From positions 28,950-92,949 of the forward strand of contig JALOON010000038.1 in assembly GCA_025454405.1 (NCBI GenBank): DNA of 64,000 nucleotides, in the 5' to 3' direction. The position numbers and the translations under genes are program-made. This stretch comes from Oscillatoriaceae cyanobacterium Prado104 (GTDB lineage Bacteria; Cyanobacteriota; Cyanobacteriia; Cyanobacteriales; Microcoleaceae). A model generated the notes under the pieces. The model was not told the DNA's origin and did not search any database. It saw nothing but the letters and a program-made list of their open reading frames with translations. Positions 1 to 9,182 of the stretch are shown here, one piece after another; positions within the stretch are counted from its first letter, which is position 1, and every line of letters begins with the position of its first letter.

Positions 1-804
1 ATTCCCCTAGCAGCTTTATACGACGGCAAACAATGGTTGGGGCAGCGATTTGCTATTAATAATATTACTGCGATGAGCCTCACCAAATTCACTGGAGAAA
101 CGGCAGCTAAACCTCGTGTTTTAGCTGGTGCTTTTGCTACGGGCCGTTATAATTTCGAGCGGGGTTCCACTCGATTTGCGTTTTCGGGGCTGCCATTTGC
201 GGGGCTGGAAGTGGAAAATTTAGCCGCGATGGTGCCGGGAACTACTAAATTAATCGATCGGGAATTCAATCGCGCCATGATTCCACGCTTGCCAGATTAC
301 ACAATTATACATTTGGCAACTCATGCTATATTTACCACCGGAAAACCGGAAGATTCGTTTATTTTGCTCGGTGATGCAGATGTAATTACCATGCCCGATA
401 TTCAAACTTTAAGTTTACTGAATGTAGATTTGGTAGTATTGAGTGCTTGTCAGACAGGGATAGGTGGTAAACTCGGTAATGGAGAAGAAATTTTAGGTTT
501 TGGCTATCAGATACAGGAAACCGGGGCAAAAGCTGCGATCGCATCTTTATGGAGAGTAGATGATGGCGGTACTCAAGCATTGATGGTTGCTTTTTATACG
601 GCGTTGCTGTCAGGAAATAGCAAGGCAGAAGCTTTGCAAAAAGCACAAATTGCCTTAATTACAGGTGATGATTCGGTGTTGGGTCGATCGGCCAATTTAT
701 CAATTTTAGCTCAAACTCGCAGCGGTTTGAAACCGTCAGTAGCCAGCCATTTGCATCATCCATACTACTGGGCACCATTTATTCTAATTGGTAACGGTCT
801 GTAA
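1..804 (+). CDS. CHAT-domain protein, C-terminal part (5' end outside window)
   Basis: The reading frame is open from base 1, so the gene begins upstream; about 267 C-terminal residues are visible. They form a CHAT (caspase HetF-associated) peptidase-like domain, with the catalytic-type His in IIHLATHAIF and Cys in VVLSACQTGIG, then the conserved ASLWRVDD segment and a helical tail. In cyanobacteria such domains usually sit behind TPR repeats; the missing N-terminus could hold these. CHAT proteins are predicted cysteine proteases, and some act in regulated proteolysis or programmed cell death. The substrate cannot be inferred. Both catalytic residues are intact, so this is not a decayed copy. 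Confidence 0.85.
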   Translation: MPLAALYDGKQWLGQRFAINNITAMSLTKFTGETAAKPRVLAGAFATGRYNFERGSTRFAFSGLPFAGLEVENLAAMVPGTTKLIDREFNRAMIPRLPDYTIIHLATHAIFTTGKPEDSFILLGDADVITMPDIQTLSLLNVDLVVLSACQTGIGGKLGNGEEILGFGYQIQETGAKAAIASLWRVDDGGTQALMVAFYTALLSGNSKAEALQKAQIALITGDDSVLGRSANLSILAQTRSGLKPSVASHLHHPYYWAPFILIGNGL

Positions 805-845
805 TATCGTGTTCGATCGATTACCAGTAATAAAAACGGTTTATA

Positions 846-890
846 GTGAGGACTTCAGTCCTCAAAAAGAAGGACTGAAGTCCTTACTAC
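846..890. repeat. Paired palindromic repeat GAGGACTTCAGTCCTC
   Basis: Two adjacent palindromes, GAGGACTTCAGTCCTC and AAGGACTGAAGTCCTT, share the same core and can form one larger hairpin. A single unit of the same palindrome occurs again at 14308-14323. This is a dispersed intergenic repeat of this genome; it may also terminate transcription after the CHAT gene. Confidence 0.7.
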
Positions 891-1060
891 AAACCTTAAA
901 GACAATACTTGACACTCTACCCTCAACTCAAATAATAAACTACCGATCTCTCTGCGGGTGAGAAAAAGAAATAGGATTTTGTAACGCTTTGTAAGTTGTA
1001 AATTGTCGGGTAGAGGAAAGTGATAAACTGTTAAGTATGAAACTAGAGGGTCGAAGAGTT

Positions 1061-1279
1061 ATGATTAAAAACTTCTCAATTATTAGCGCATCCCCTGAGA
1101 TTATGGGTGGCACGCCAGTTTTTGCTGGAACTAGGGTTCCCGTGCAAACTCTTCTGGACTATCTCAAAGCGGGAGAATCAATAGACGATTTTTTGGATGG
1201 ATTTCCGACTGTGACAAGAGAACAAGTTATTGCCTTTCTGGAAGAGGCTGGAAAACAACTTGTTAGTATGGTGGCTTAG
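1061..1279 (+). CDS. DUF433 protein, putative antitoxin
   Basis: A 72-residue protein of the DUF433 family, a small winged-helix-like domain. The pattern PEIMGGTPVFAGTRVPV followed by LLDYL and FPTVTREQV is diagnostic. An in-frame ATG 24 bases earlier exists, but the homologous region starts at MIKNFSII, so the later start is chosen. It ends one base before the next gene, which encodes a PIN-like DUF5615 protein. The pair has the standard layout of the DUF433/DUF5615 class of toxin-antitoxin-like loci common in cyanobacteria, with this protein as the presumed DNA-binding antitoxin. Autoregulation is inference. Confidence 0.85.
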   Translation: MIKNFSIISASPEIMGGTPVFAGTRVPVQTLLDYLKAGESIDDFLDGFPTVTREQVIAFLEEAGKQLVSMVA

Positions 1280-1280
1280 C

Positions 1281-1610
1281 ATGAAACTTTTGTTGGATGA
1301 GTGTATCGATCGCAAATTAGCAAGGGAGTTTGCGGGTTGCGAGGTGAAAACGGTTCCTCAGATGGGGTGGGCTGGAGTTAAGAACGGTCAACTTCTTGCT
1401 CTTGCAGAGGCGGAGTTTGATGTTTTCATTACAGTCGATCGGAATCTCTCGTTTGAGCAAAATCTACCACAGTTCAACATTGCTGTTATTGTTTTGCAAG
1501 CACCTTCTAATCGACTGGCGGATTTGAAGCCTTTGGCATCGAAAGTCCTAGCTATTTTACCTACAGTGGCGATCGGAAAAGCTGTAAATGTTAGTGCGGA
1601 AACTATCTAA
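1281..1610 (+). CDS. DUF5615 PIN-like protein, putative toxin
   Basis: A 109-residue protein that starts with MKLLLDECIDRKLA, followed by a hydrophobic strand and FDVFITVDRNL. This acidic DE...D pattern is typical of the DUF5615 PIN-like fold, a presumed Mg-dependent ribonuclease. The ATG lies one base after the stop of the DUF433 gene, so the two are almost certainly co-translated. The spaced Asp/Glu residues are retained, so it could be active; toxicity is inferred from family pairing only. Confidence 0.83.
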   Translation: MKLLLDECIDRKLAREFAGCEVKTVPQMGWAGVKNGQLLALAEAEFDVFITVDRNLSFEQNLPQFNIAVIVLQAPSNRLADLKPLASKVLAILPTVAIGKAVNVSAETI

Positions 1611-1652
1611 ATCTGATTGCGTTAAACAGTTCTCTGCTGTTTGGTATCTGTA

Positions 1653-2168
1653 TTAATAAATTCCCGGAATTAATTTCTTGACTCGCTGGCGGTATTCGGA
1701 ATATTCGGGATATTTTTCACTCAGCCAAGTTTCTTCGCGACGGGCTTTGATGTCAAAAAATATTAGGAGAATTGCACTGGCGATTAAGTGCGACAAGCTT
1801 ATTTGAAAAATCGTCCAACCAAAAGCTGCTAAAATTAAACCGCCGTACAGCGGATGCCGCACTATTTCGTAAATTCCTGTTTTAATCAGTTCTCCGTCTT
1901 CTCTAGGATAGGGTAAAGGTGTGAGGTTTTTTCCCAAATCTATCAGTCCTTTGGCGATTAAAATTAATGCACCTAAACCGAGAATGCTTGCTAGAATCCA
2001 GGTCAGATAAATTAATTGAGTTGATGCAATTGTAAATCCCGGCGGTTGATAAACTGGCAAAATTGCAAATCCCAAAAGCAGCAATCCTTGCAGCAAAACT
2101 AAATATTCGCCTCGGCTGTTATTGTGCCAGCCTTCGCGCGTGAAGCCCCAGTCTGTTAGTATTTTCAT
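1653..2168 (-). CDS. Isoprenylcysteine carboxyl methyltransferase (ICMT) family membrane protein
   Basis: A 171-residue membrane protein with about four hydrophobic segments and the ICMT/PEMT C-terminal signature: RHPLYGGLIL, then an amphipathic EETWLSEKYPEYSEY stretch that contributes to S-adenosylmethionine binding. Bacterial members methylate small, mostly unknown substrates. The start is placed at MKILTDWGF; an upstream in-frame ATG would add 30 residues of repeat-derived sequence (GRARGHRP, from the TGTAGGGGCGG repeat), so it is rejected. The gene stands alone, convergent with the DUF5615 gene. Confidence 0.78.
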   Translation of the reverse strand: MKILTDWGFTREGWHNNSRGEYLVLLQGLLLLGFAILPVYQPPGFTIASTQLIYLTWILASILGLGALILIAKGLIDLGKNLTPLPYPREDGELIKTGIYEIVRHPLYGGLILAAFGWTIFQISLSHLIASAILLIFFDIKARREETWLSEKYPEYSEYRQRVKKLIPGIY

Positions 2169-2405
2169 AATGAAGGAAAAGTCGATCGTTGATAGTTGAC
2201 TGTTGTAGGGGCGGTGCCCCCGTGCCCGCCCGCTTAGTTGACAGCTTGCAGTTGACATTTAATATTATGCGCGATCGATTTTAATTCTGCTAGTTAACCG
2301 GGAGGACGATCGAACTAGCATACTCAGTTTATTGTAAAATAATAACAAAGTAAGGTGCACAGCGCGCACCCGACGCACCTACGCAGCGAAAGGGAGAAAA
2401 ATAAC

Positions 2406-3332
2406 ATGAGATTTATCAATCCCAAAATAGATTTTGCCTTCAAAAAAATATTTGGTTCCAGGCAAAGTACCGACATTCTGAAGAGCTTCTTGAATGCTAT
2501 CCTCTATGAAGGAGAAGAGATAATTGAAAGCTTAGAAATCCTCGATCCTTATCTTGCCCCTCCAATAGTCGGAATTAAAGACAGCTTTTTAGATGTCAAA
2601 GCCATACTTAACGACGGCACATTTGTAATTGTCGAAATGCAAGTTTTGAACGTGCAAGCATTTGGCAAACGAGTTTTATATAATGCTGCAAAAACTTATG
2701 CACTGCAGCTAACAATTGGAGAAATTTACCAACAATTGCGGGCTGTGATTGCTTTGACGATCGCAGATTTTGAAATGTTTGACGGTTATCAAGATGTAAT
2801 TTCACATTTTGTATTCAAAGAAAGAACTCGACTGTTTGATTATCCTCAGAATCAGATAGAGTTAGTGTTTGTAGAATTGCCTAAATTTAAGAAAGAATTG
2901 GAGGATCTGGAAAATATTACAGACAAGTGGATTTACTTTGTTAAAAGCACTGGAACCTTGAATGAAATACCTGAAAAAATGGCCGCAGTGCCGCAAATTC
3001 AGAGAGCTTTTGAAATTGCCAATCGAGTTGGTTTGACGCAGGAGGAATTTAACACGTTGCAGGCTCAAGAGTTTTTTATTCAAGACCAGCAAGGTTCAGT
3101 TGCTTTAGGACGGGAAGAAGGACGGGAAAAAGGACGGGAAGAAGGACAAAAACAAGGAGAAATAAAGTTAATTTTGCGTTTGCTAAATCGGCGTTGCGGT
3201 CAACTCAATCCCGATATTGAAACCCGAATTAGTGAATTGTCGATCGACCAATTAGATAATTTAGGAGAAGCTTTGTTGGATTTTTCCAATGTAGAAGATT
3301 TGATAGCTTGGTTGCAGGCTAATTCTCAGTAA
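2406..3332 (+). CDS. Rpn-family putative nuclease/transposase with DUF4351 tail
   Basis: A 308-residue protein that opens with MRFINPKIDFAFKKIFG, the hallmark of the Rpn/PD-(D/E)XK family ('recombination-promoting nuclease'). The nuclease-type core D(V)KAI...FVIVEMQ is visible at about residues 65-80. After the core comes a charged linker of repeated GREEGREKG units, then a DUF4351 helical domain ending in LIAWLQANSQ. Such genes are multicopy in filamentous cyanobacteria; E. coli relatives (RpnA-E) have DNase activity. The start is set at MRFINPK, just after an AGGGAG ribosome-binding sequence; an upstream ATG would add repeat-derived residues. Confidence 0.85.
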   Translation: MRFINPKIDFAFKKIFGSRQSTDILKSFLNAILYEGEEIIESLEILDPYLAPPIVGIKDSFLDVKAILNDGTFVIVEMQVLNVQAFGKRVLYNAAKTYALQLTIGEIYQQLRAVIALTIADFEMFDGYQDVISHFVFKERTRLFDYPQNQIELVFVELPKFKKELEDLENITDKWIYFVKSTGTLNEIPEKMAAVPQIQRAFEIANRVGLTQEEFNTLQAQEFFIQDQQGSVALGREEGREKGREEGQKQGEIKLILRLLNRRCGQLNPDIETRISELSIDQLDNLGEALLDFSNVEDLIAWLQANSQ

Positions 3333-3530
3333 ATAAAGGGGCGAAGCAGACAGAAGTCCGATCGAATCCATTTGCATCAGAATTATTATCTCTCTCCGAT
3401 CTCCCTCTGCGCCCTCTGCGCCCTCTGCGGTAAAAAAAAATGATTGAATACGATATCGCATCAAAAGAAACCGGATTTTTTGAGATTTCAAACTTTGAAC
3501 TATATTTCCCCAAAAAACCCGGTTTCTGCT

Positions 3531-4427
3531 TTAGTCTCGCCAAGGACGAGTCATTAATTCCAATTGGTTGACTTCATCTTGACTTAAATTCCAACCTAAA
3601 GCGCCTGCATTTTCTGCCGCTTGTTTGGCATTTTTCGCGCCGGGAATCGGGATGACTCCGTTTTGACATATCAACCAGTTTAGCGCAACTTGAGCCGGAG
3701 TTCGATCGCGCTTTTTGCCCATTTTCCGCAGCGTAGACATGACCAATTCAATTTTTTTCAGACCGCTTTCACTGAACTTAGAGTCCAATTTGCGAGCTCC
3801 CGCAGGCTGTTCTTGGGCATTGTATTTGTCAGTCAGCAATCCTTGCGCTAAGGGGCTGTAAGCTAAAATTGTGAAACGCACTTGATTTGATGCTAGAGGA
3901 ACTCCCCTAGCTGCTAAAATTTTGTGGGCTTCCCGCATTTGTTCTGCTGAATAATTGCTGACTCCAACAGATTGAATCCTGCCTTGTTTCACTTCATCTG
4001 CTAAAGCGTTCATCAAAGTTTCTTGACTCAGCAAAAACGAGAAAGGCCAGTGTACTTGGTAGAGAGTAATTTGTTCTACTTGCAAGCGTTTTAAACTGGC
4101 GGTGAGGGCTTCGGAAACAGATTTGCCCGTGATGCGCCAGGGTACGGGGCCGAATTTGGTGGCAATTTGCACCGGCTGAGTTGTTTTTTTGATAAACTGT
4201 CCCAACAGTTCTTCTGATAAGCCGTTACCGTAGACTTCGGCTGTGTCGAAGAAGTTGACTCCGGCATCGAGGGATGTTTTGAATGCTGCTTCTACTTCGG
4301 CTGCGCCGTAGTTGCTGCCGTAATTCCAAAATAGCTTGTCTCCCCACGCCCAAGTGCCGATGCACAGGGGAACGACGGCGGGGCCGTTTTGTCCTAAGGT
4401 AATGGTTGTCACGATTGGTAAATCCAC
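3531..4427 (-). CDS. Aldo/keto reductase
   Basis: A 298-residue NAD(P)H-dependent oxidoreductase of the AKR superfamily, a cytosolic TIM barrel. The catalytic tetrad is visible: Asp and Tyr in FFDTAEVYG, Lys in IATKFGP and His in YQVHWP. The cofactor-binding end VIPIPGAKNAKQ is also present. Its length is normal for the family. The physiological substrate is unknown. It is divergent from the PucC-like carrier gene, with about 125 bases between starts. Confidence 0.9.
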   Translation of the reverse strand: MDLPIVTTITLGQNGPAVVPLCIGTWAWGDKLFWNYGSNYGAAEVEAAFKTSLDAGVNFFDTAEVYGNGLSEELLGQFIKKTTQPVQIATKFGPVPWRITGKSVSEALTASLKRLQVEQITLYQVHWPFSFLLSQETLMNALADEVKQGRIQSVGVSNYSAEQMREAHKILAARGVPLASNQVRFTILAYSPLAQGLLTDKYNAQEQPAGARKLDSKFSESGLKKIELVMSTLRKMGKKRDRTPAQVALNWLICQNGVIPIPGAKNAKQAAENAGALGWNLSQDEVNQLELMTRPWRD

Positions 4428-4553
4428 GATCGATTTCTTCTATTTATTTTTATATGAAAAATCGCTTTTTTGCTTCGATCGCGGGGAGGAAATGCGGCTG
4501 CTGGCTTGATGTCGGTTAGGATAAATGAAAATGCTGTGTTTATGTGAAAAGTT

Positions 4554-5996
4554 ATGTCGATCGACCCCATGTCAGATTCAATATCAGATGCAATAACAGA
4601 TTCCGCGACTGGTGCTATCAAAAGAGTTAACCTGCTAACAATGTTCCGGTTGGGTTTGTTTCAAATGGGCTTGGGCATCATGTCGGTTTTGACACTGGGC
4701 GTGCTCAATCGCGTGATGATTAAAGAGTTGGCGATTTCGGCTACTGTGGTGGCGGGTACGCTGGCGATGCACCAGTTTGTCGCACCTGCTAGGGTGTGGT
4801 TCGGGCAGATGTCTGATGCTAAGCCTTTGTTCGGGCATCACCGCACGGGTTACGTGTGGCTGGGAGGCGTTTTGTTTGCAATTTCGGCTTTTTTGGCGGT
4901 GCAAGTGATGTGGCAGTTGGGCGGCAGTTTGGAGGCTGCTGGATGGACATTTGCTACTTACAGTTGGGTGGGTTTGTTGGGTTTGATTTTTGCGCTGTAC
5001 GGGATTGCGATTTGCATGAGTTCGACGCCTTTTGCTGCTTTGTTGGTGGATGTTTCGGATGAGGAAGACCGATCGAAGTTAATCGGTGTTGTGTGGTCGA
5101 TGCTGATGGTTGGTATTATCATCGGGGCGATTGTTAGCAGCAGTTTGTTGAAGCAAATTGATGGGGATGCGCCGCGGGAAGTTTTGCAGGCTGCGATTAA
5201 TGGTTTGTTTGTGAAAGTGCCAGTTGCGGTTTTATTTTTAGTGGCGGTGGCGACTTTTGGAGTTGAGAAAAAGTATTCGCGGTACGGATTGCGATCGACT
5301 GCGGTCGATCGAGAAGATAAAATTACTTTGGGCAGGGCTTTGAAAATTTTGACTGCCAGCCGCCAAACGGGTTTGTTTTTTACTTTCCTGTTAATAATGA
5401 CGATTTGTTTGTTCATGCAGGATGCGGTTTTGGAACCCTACGGCGGGGAAATTTTTAAAATGCCGATTTCGGAAACTACGCGATTGAATGCTATCTACGG
5501 TACTGGCGTGCTTTTGGGTTTGAGTACGACGGGTTTTTTAATTGTGCCGCGCCTGGGCAAGCAAAATACGATTAGATTGGGTTGTTTGTCGGTGGCTGTT
5601 TGTTTTTGCTTGATGATTTCCTCGGGATTTACTGGCAATCCCAATGTTTTTAAATCGGCTTTGATGTTGTTCGGCTTGGCTTCGGGAGTTTCGACAACTG
5701 GCGCGCTGAGTTTGATGCTGGATTTGACTGCTGCGGAAACTGCGGGTACTTTTATTGGCGCTTGGGGTTTGTCGCAAGCGATGGCGCGGGGTTTTGCAAC
5801 AGTTAGCGGCGGCGTAATTTTGGATTTTGGCAAGAGTTTGTTTCGGGTGCCGATGTTAGCTTACGGCTTAGTTTTTATCATACCTGCAATTGGGATGATT
5901 CTTGCTGTTTGGCTGTTGGGTAGGGTGGATGTGCGGGAGTTTCAGGATAATGCTAAAAGCGCGATCGCTGCTATTCTAGAAAATGAATTAGATTGA
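4554..5996 (+). CDS. BCD-family (PucC-like) MFS transporter
   Basis: A 480-residue integral membrane protein with about 12 hydrophobic segments. NLLTMFRLGLFQMGLGIMSV and the segment around HRTGYVWLGG are characteristic of the BCD family (bacteriochlorophyll delivery; PucC, LhaA). In cyanobacteria the family is proposed to carry or insert chlorophyll during photosystem assembly. A second ATG five codons downstream (MSDSIS) is an equally possible start. No photosystem genes are adjacent, and it appears monocistronic. Confidence 0.88.
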   Translation: MSIDPMSDSISDAITDSATGAIKRVNLLTMFRLGLFQMGLGIMSVLTLGVLNRVMIKELAISATVVAGTLAMHQFVAPARVWFGQMSDAKPLFGHHRTGYVWLGGVLFAISAFLAVQVMWQLGGSLEAAGWTFATYSWVGLLGLIFALYGIAICMSSTPFAALLVDVSDEEDRSKLIGVVWSMLMVGIIIGAIVSSSLLKQIDGDAPREVLQAAINGLFVKVPVAVLFLVAVATFGVEKKYSRYGLRSTAVDREDKITLGRALKILTASRQTGLFFTFLLIMTICLFMQDAVLEPYGGEIFKMPISETTRLNAIYGTGVLLGLSTTGFLIVPRLGKQNTIRLGCLSVAVCFCLMISSGFTGNPNVFKSALMLFGLASGVSTTGALSLMLDLTAAETAGTFIGAWGLSQAMARGFATVSGGVILDFGKSLFRVPMLAYGLVFIIPAIGMILAVWLLGRVDVREFQDNAKSAIAAILENELD

Positions 5997-6015
5997 CTAT
6001 TTTTAGGACTTAGGC

Positions 6016-6152
6016 AAAAAATGGTTTGAAACGCTAGTTATAGGCGTAAGGTGCGCACTGCGCACCCTACAAATAGAGCTACTTACCCCAAAAATGGTTT
6101 GAAATGCTAGTTATAGGCGTAAGGTGCGCAGTGCGCACCCTACAAATAGAGC
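6016..6152. repeat. Tandem duplicate with GGTGCGCANTGCGCACC hairpin
   Basis: Two copies of a unit of about 63 bases follow each other almost exactly. Each contains ATGGTTTGAAA, GCTAGTTATAGGCG and a perfect hairpin GGTGCGCACTGCGCACC, ending in CTACAAATAGAGC. It fills the space between the PucC-like gene and the IMPase gene. A related GGTGCACAGCGCGCACC string occurs just upstream of the Rpn gene, so this is a dispersed intergenic repeat. Confidence 0.75.
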
Positions 6153-6171
6153 GATTGCGTAAATCCTGTAT

Positions 6172-6232
6172 TTTCCCTTCTTCCCTCTTCCTTTTTCCCT
6201 TTTCCCTCTTCCTTCTTCCTTCTTCCTTCTTC
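6172..6232. repeat. TTCCCTC/TTCCTTC heptamer microsatellite
   Basis: A run of pyrimidine heptamers (TTCCCTC, TTCCTTC) that ends eight bases before the ATG of the IMPase-family gene, occupying the place where a ribosome-binding site should be. The same heptamer forms a much longer tract on the other side of that gene. Confidence 0.8.
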
Positions 6233-6239
6233 AAAAAAA

Positions 6240-7073
6240 ATGACAGATTTTTGGGATTCTATTGTAAGTTTTGCACAAACTACGGCCGATCGCGTCGGGC
6301 AGCAGCTATTAAAAGATTTCGGTTTCGCGCAAGCCGATGAAAAAGATGATGGGAGTTTGGTTACTCAGTCAGATAAGTGGGCGGATGCGGAAATTAGAAG
6401 CGCGATCGCGTCTGCTTTCCCCAGTCATGGTATCTTGAGCGAAGAGGGAGAACAAGTGTTTCCCGATACTGAATGGTGTTGGATTGTCGATCCTTTAGAC
6501 GCTACGACTAATTTTGCTCGGGGTATTCCGATTTGGGGAGTTTCTTTGGGTTTATTGTATCGCGGAACTCCGGTATTTGGCTGCGTGCATTTGCCGCCCA
6601 TCAATCAATGTTTTCACGGTTTTTATGCAGGAGATTTGGCGGGTGAAAATGTATTGATAAATATGCCTGAAGGTGCGTTTTTAAACAATAAACCGATTCA
6701 TCCGACTGCTGATAAAATGACTGGCAACCATTTCTTTAATTTATGTTCGCGCAGTGTGGTAATGGCACCGCATCTTCCCAGTAAAGTTCGGATGTTGGGG
6801 ATGGCGGCCTACAATTTTTTAACTGCGGCAAATGGCGCGGTTTTAGGTGGTGTGGAAGCGACACCGAAAATTTGGGATATTGCGGGGAGTTGGGTAATTG
6901 TGAAGGCTGCGGGTGCGGTGTGGGTATCGCTGGATTCGCAGGCGCTATTTCCTCTGGAAGTGGGGAAGGATTACGGGAAAGTTTCTTATCCGACTTTGGT
7001 GGTAGGGCGGCAGGATTTGGTGTCGGTGTTTTTACCAATTGTGGAGGCTTGGAGAGAGAAAAAATTGGGGTGA
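6240..7073 (+). CDS. Inositol monophosphatase family protein
   Basis: A 277-residue Mg-dependent phosphatase of the IMPase/FBPase/CysQ superfamily. Metal-binding motifs are visible: EEGE near residue 62, the DPLDATTN motif and the C-terminal WDIAGSW motif. Substrates in the family include inositol phosphates, histidinol phosphate and PAP, and cannot be assigned here. No purine-rich Shine-Dalgarno precedes the ATG; the upstream sequence is the pyrimidine heptamer tract followed by an A-run, so translation may depend on the A-rich leader. Confidence 0.88.
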   Translation: MTDFWDSIVSFAQTTADRVGQQLLKDFGFAQADEKDDGSLVTQSDKWADAEIRSAIASAFPSHGILSEEGEQVFPDTEWCWIVDPLDATTNFARGIPIWGVSLGLLYRGTPVFGCVHLPPINQCFHGFYAGDLAGENVLINMPEGAFLNNKPIHPTADKMTGNHFFNLCSRSVVMAPHLPSKVRMLGMAAYNFLTAANGAVLGGVEATPKIWDIAGSWVIVKAAGAVWVSLDSQALFPLEVGKDYGKVSYPTLVVGRQDLVSVFLPIVEAWREKKLG

Positions 7074-7266
7074 TTTGATTTCGCTTGTAGTGCGATCGTC
7101 CCCGCTCGCGAATTCAGTATTATTATGTTGTAGCGCGCGGAGACGATCGCGCTCGTACCGCAGTAAAGTGATTTGAGTTGATACCAGATCGATATTAAAT
7201 AGATCCACAGCCCAGACAGCTAGAAAATTCTCGATGGGGAAACATATTGTTACGATTGCATTTACC

Positions 7267-7430
7267 TCCTTCCCTCTTCCTTCTTCCTTCTTCCCTCTTC
7301 CCTCTTCCCTCTTCCCTCTTCCTTCTTCCCTCTTCCTTCTTCCTTCTTCCTTCTTCCTTCTTCCTTCTTCCTTCTTCCCTCTTCCTTCTTCCTTCTTCCT
7401 TCTTCCTTCTTCCTTCTTCCTTCTTCCTTC
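7267..7430. repeat. Long TTCCTTC/TTCCCTC heptamer tract
   Basis: About 23 units of a pyrimidine heptamer, alternating between TTCCTTC and TTCCCTC, span roughly 165 bases. Because seven is not a multiple of three, all three frames of both strands stay open and yield spurious low-complexity EEGRRKK or LPSSFF proteins. A shorter relative lies at 6172-6232 and a short one near 61980-62020. Confidence 0.9.
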
Positions 7431-8090
7431 AGAAACCCTTCTGTTATAAAAGAGCATGACAGGCGTGACGGAGGAGTTTGTCGCACCTGTCGTGCGGTTT
7501 CTAGCAAATACAACCGACCGATGACCGGTGATTTAAGTATGCCCGTCTGAATATTTTTGCAACCATCTGCGATCGGGTGGTTTCCCCATCATTCGATCGG
7601 GTGATTTAATTTTAGCCGATCGGGTGATGCGGCACGGTAAAATTTGTTGTGTTCCCAACTGGCTATTAGTCATTGCAAATGACGAAAAACCTCCAAAATA
7701 CGCGGAATTCCCCAATCGGATCGGATCGGTAAAGTTTGCCAAATCCGGTTTGCGAGTCATGGCAGGATTTATTATCGCATTCGACGGTGAAAAACCCGCT
7801 GCCAGGTAGCAGAGTGTCAAGTTTGCCGCAGCAGCAATTCTGAGAACGAACCAGGAAGCGCGCAAGTAAAACAATATAGTTTAAATACGATCGCAATTCC
7901 GACAATCGCAAATCTCATGAAATCGCAAATCTCCAATCTCCAATCTCAAATATTTGAAAATATTTGAATTTTCCGTAAAGCCGATGACAACTGTTGGAGC
8001 GAAAGGCTAAGCTAGTTGCAAGCTGTAACTTCCTAGCTAGGCACGCACACCGCAGTCAATTTCATTGGGCTTTCAAATGGGCTTTCAAAT
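7431..8090. other. Intergenic region without a supported gene
   Basis: Between the heptamer tract and the ABC transporter, short open frames exist on both strands, but none has recognisable family features or a convincing start. The last part contains short direct repeats (CAATCTC, GGGCTTTCAAAT). Nothing else is seen. Confidence 0.6.
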
Positions 8091-9041
8091 ATGGTAAAAG
8101 AATTAGCGATCGACACTCGCGGGCTCACGAAACAATTCGACCGTCACATAGCCGTTAATGACATCGACTTGCAAATCGCGACCGGCGAAATCTGCGGGTT
8201 GATCGGCCCTAACGGTGCCGGCAAAACTACTTTGTTGCGAATGTTAGCTGCCGCCGAAGAGCCCACTACAGGGGAAATTTACATTAACGGCAGCCGCTTG
8301 CTGCGCGATCGATCTAACCCAATTCTCAAACAGCGCATCGGCTTTCTTCCCGACGATTTTCCCCTGTACGATGACCTGACTGTTTGGGATTATTTAGATT
8401 ACTTTGGTCGGCTCTACAACTTGCGTCAACCCCGCCGCCGAGAGCGTATTTACGCAGTTTTAGAACTGGTGCAATTAACTAACAAGCGCAACAGCTTAAT
8501 TTCCACTCTGTCACGGGGGATGAAACAGCGTTTGAGTTTGGGTAGAACTATCATTCACGAACCGCTATTGCTGCTGTTAGACGAGCCGGTTTCCGGTTTA
8601 GATCCGATCGCGCGATCGCACTTCCGGGAAATTATCAAAGCTTTGCAAGAAGCCGGGATGACTGTAGTGATATCATCTCACGTTCTCAGCGATTTAGCCG
8701 AACTTTGCACCTGGGTAGGGATTATGGAATTCGGTTATCTCGTCGAAAGCGCGCCTCTGCAAGAGCTGTACAAACGCCTTAGCAAACAGCAAATTTTCAT
8801 CGCAACTTTAGGCAATTTAGACGAGTTGGTAGCCGAAATCAAAAACTTTCCTTGGGTAGAAAGTTGGGAGATTCTGCCCGAATCCCAACAGGTGTGCGTT
8901 CATTTTTCAGGCAGCCGGGAAGACGCAGCAAAATTACTGCGATCGCTCGTCAATGCTAACATTCCGCTAACAGAATTCCACTGCACTCAAGAAGACCTAG
9001 AAACCATTTTCCTCAAAATGGGACACAAACAAGCATCGTAA
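8091..9041 (+). CDS. ABC transporter ATP-binding protein
   Basis: A 316-residue ABC ATPase with Walker A GPNGAGKT at residues 39-46, a slightly divergent signature LSRGMKQRL, Walker B LLLLLDEP and the H-loop VISSHVLSD. A C-terminal extension of about 90 residues follows the nucleotide-binding domain, as in ATPases of multidrug or lipid-type exporters (CcmA/YadG-like). Two permease genes follow in the same direction after about 140 bases of TTTTGAG/AACTATC simple repeats. The three likely form one exporter; the substrate is unknown. Confidence 0.9.
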   Translation: MVKELAIDTRGLTKQFDRHIAVNDIDLQIATGEICGLIGPNGAGKTTLLRMLAAAEEPTTGEIYINGSRLLRDRSNPILKQRIGFLPDDFPLYDDLTVWDYLDYFGRLYNLRQPRRRERIYAVLELVQLTNKRNSLISTLSRGMKQRLSLGRTIIHEPLLLLLDEPVSGLDPIARSHFREIIKALQEAGMTVVISSHVLSDLAELCTWVGIMEFGYLVESAPLQELYKRLSKQQIFIATLGNLDELVAEIKNFPWVESWEILPESQQVCVHFSGSREDAAKLLRSLVNANIPLTEFHCTQEDLETIFLKMGHKQAS

Positions 9042-9182
9042 ACAGCGGATAACCAGGACTTTTGCAGATCTGAGTTTTAAGTTTTAAGTTTTGAATAAAA
9101 AAACTGTCTTGAACTCAAAACTCAAAATTCAAAACTCAAAACTCCTTACCAACTGTCAACTATCAACTGTCAACTATCAACT

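Noticed and set aside
4958..5833. Long minus-strand frames opposite the PucC-like gene
   Set aside because: Antisense shadows of a membrane-protein gene; composition is not protein-like.
7267..7430. CRISPR array
   Set aside because: Units are 7 bases without spacers; a microsatellite, not a CRISPR.
7032..7513. Open frames encoding EEGRRKK-type or LPSSFF-type proteins on both strands
   Set aside because: They are produced by the TTCCTTC heptamer tract, which keeps all frames open; no real protein is indicated.
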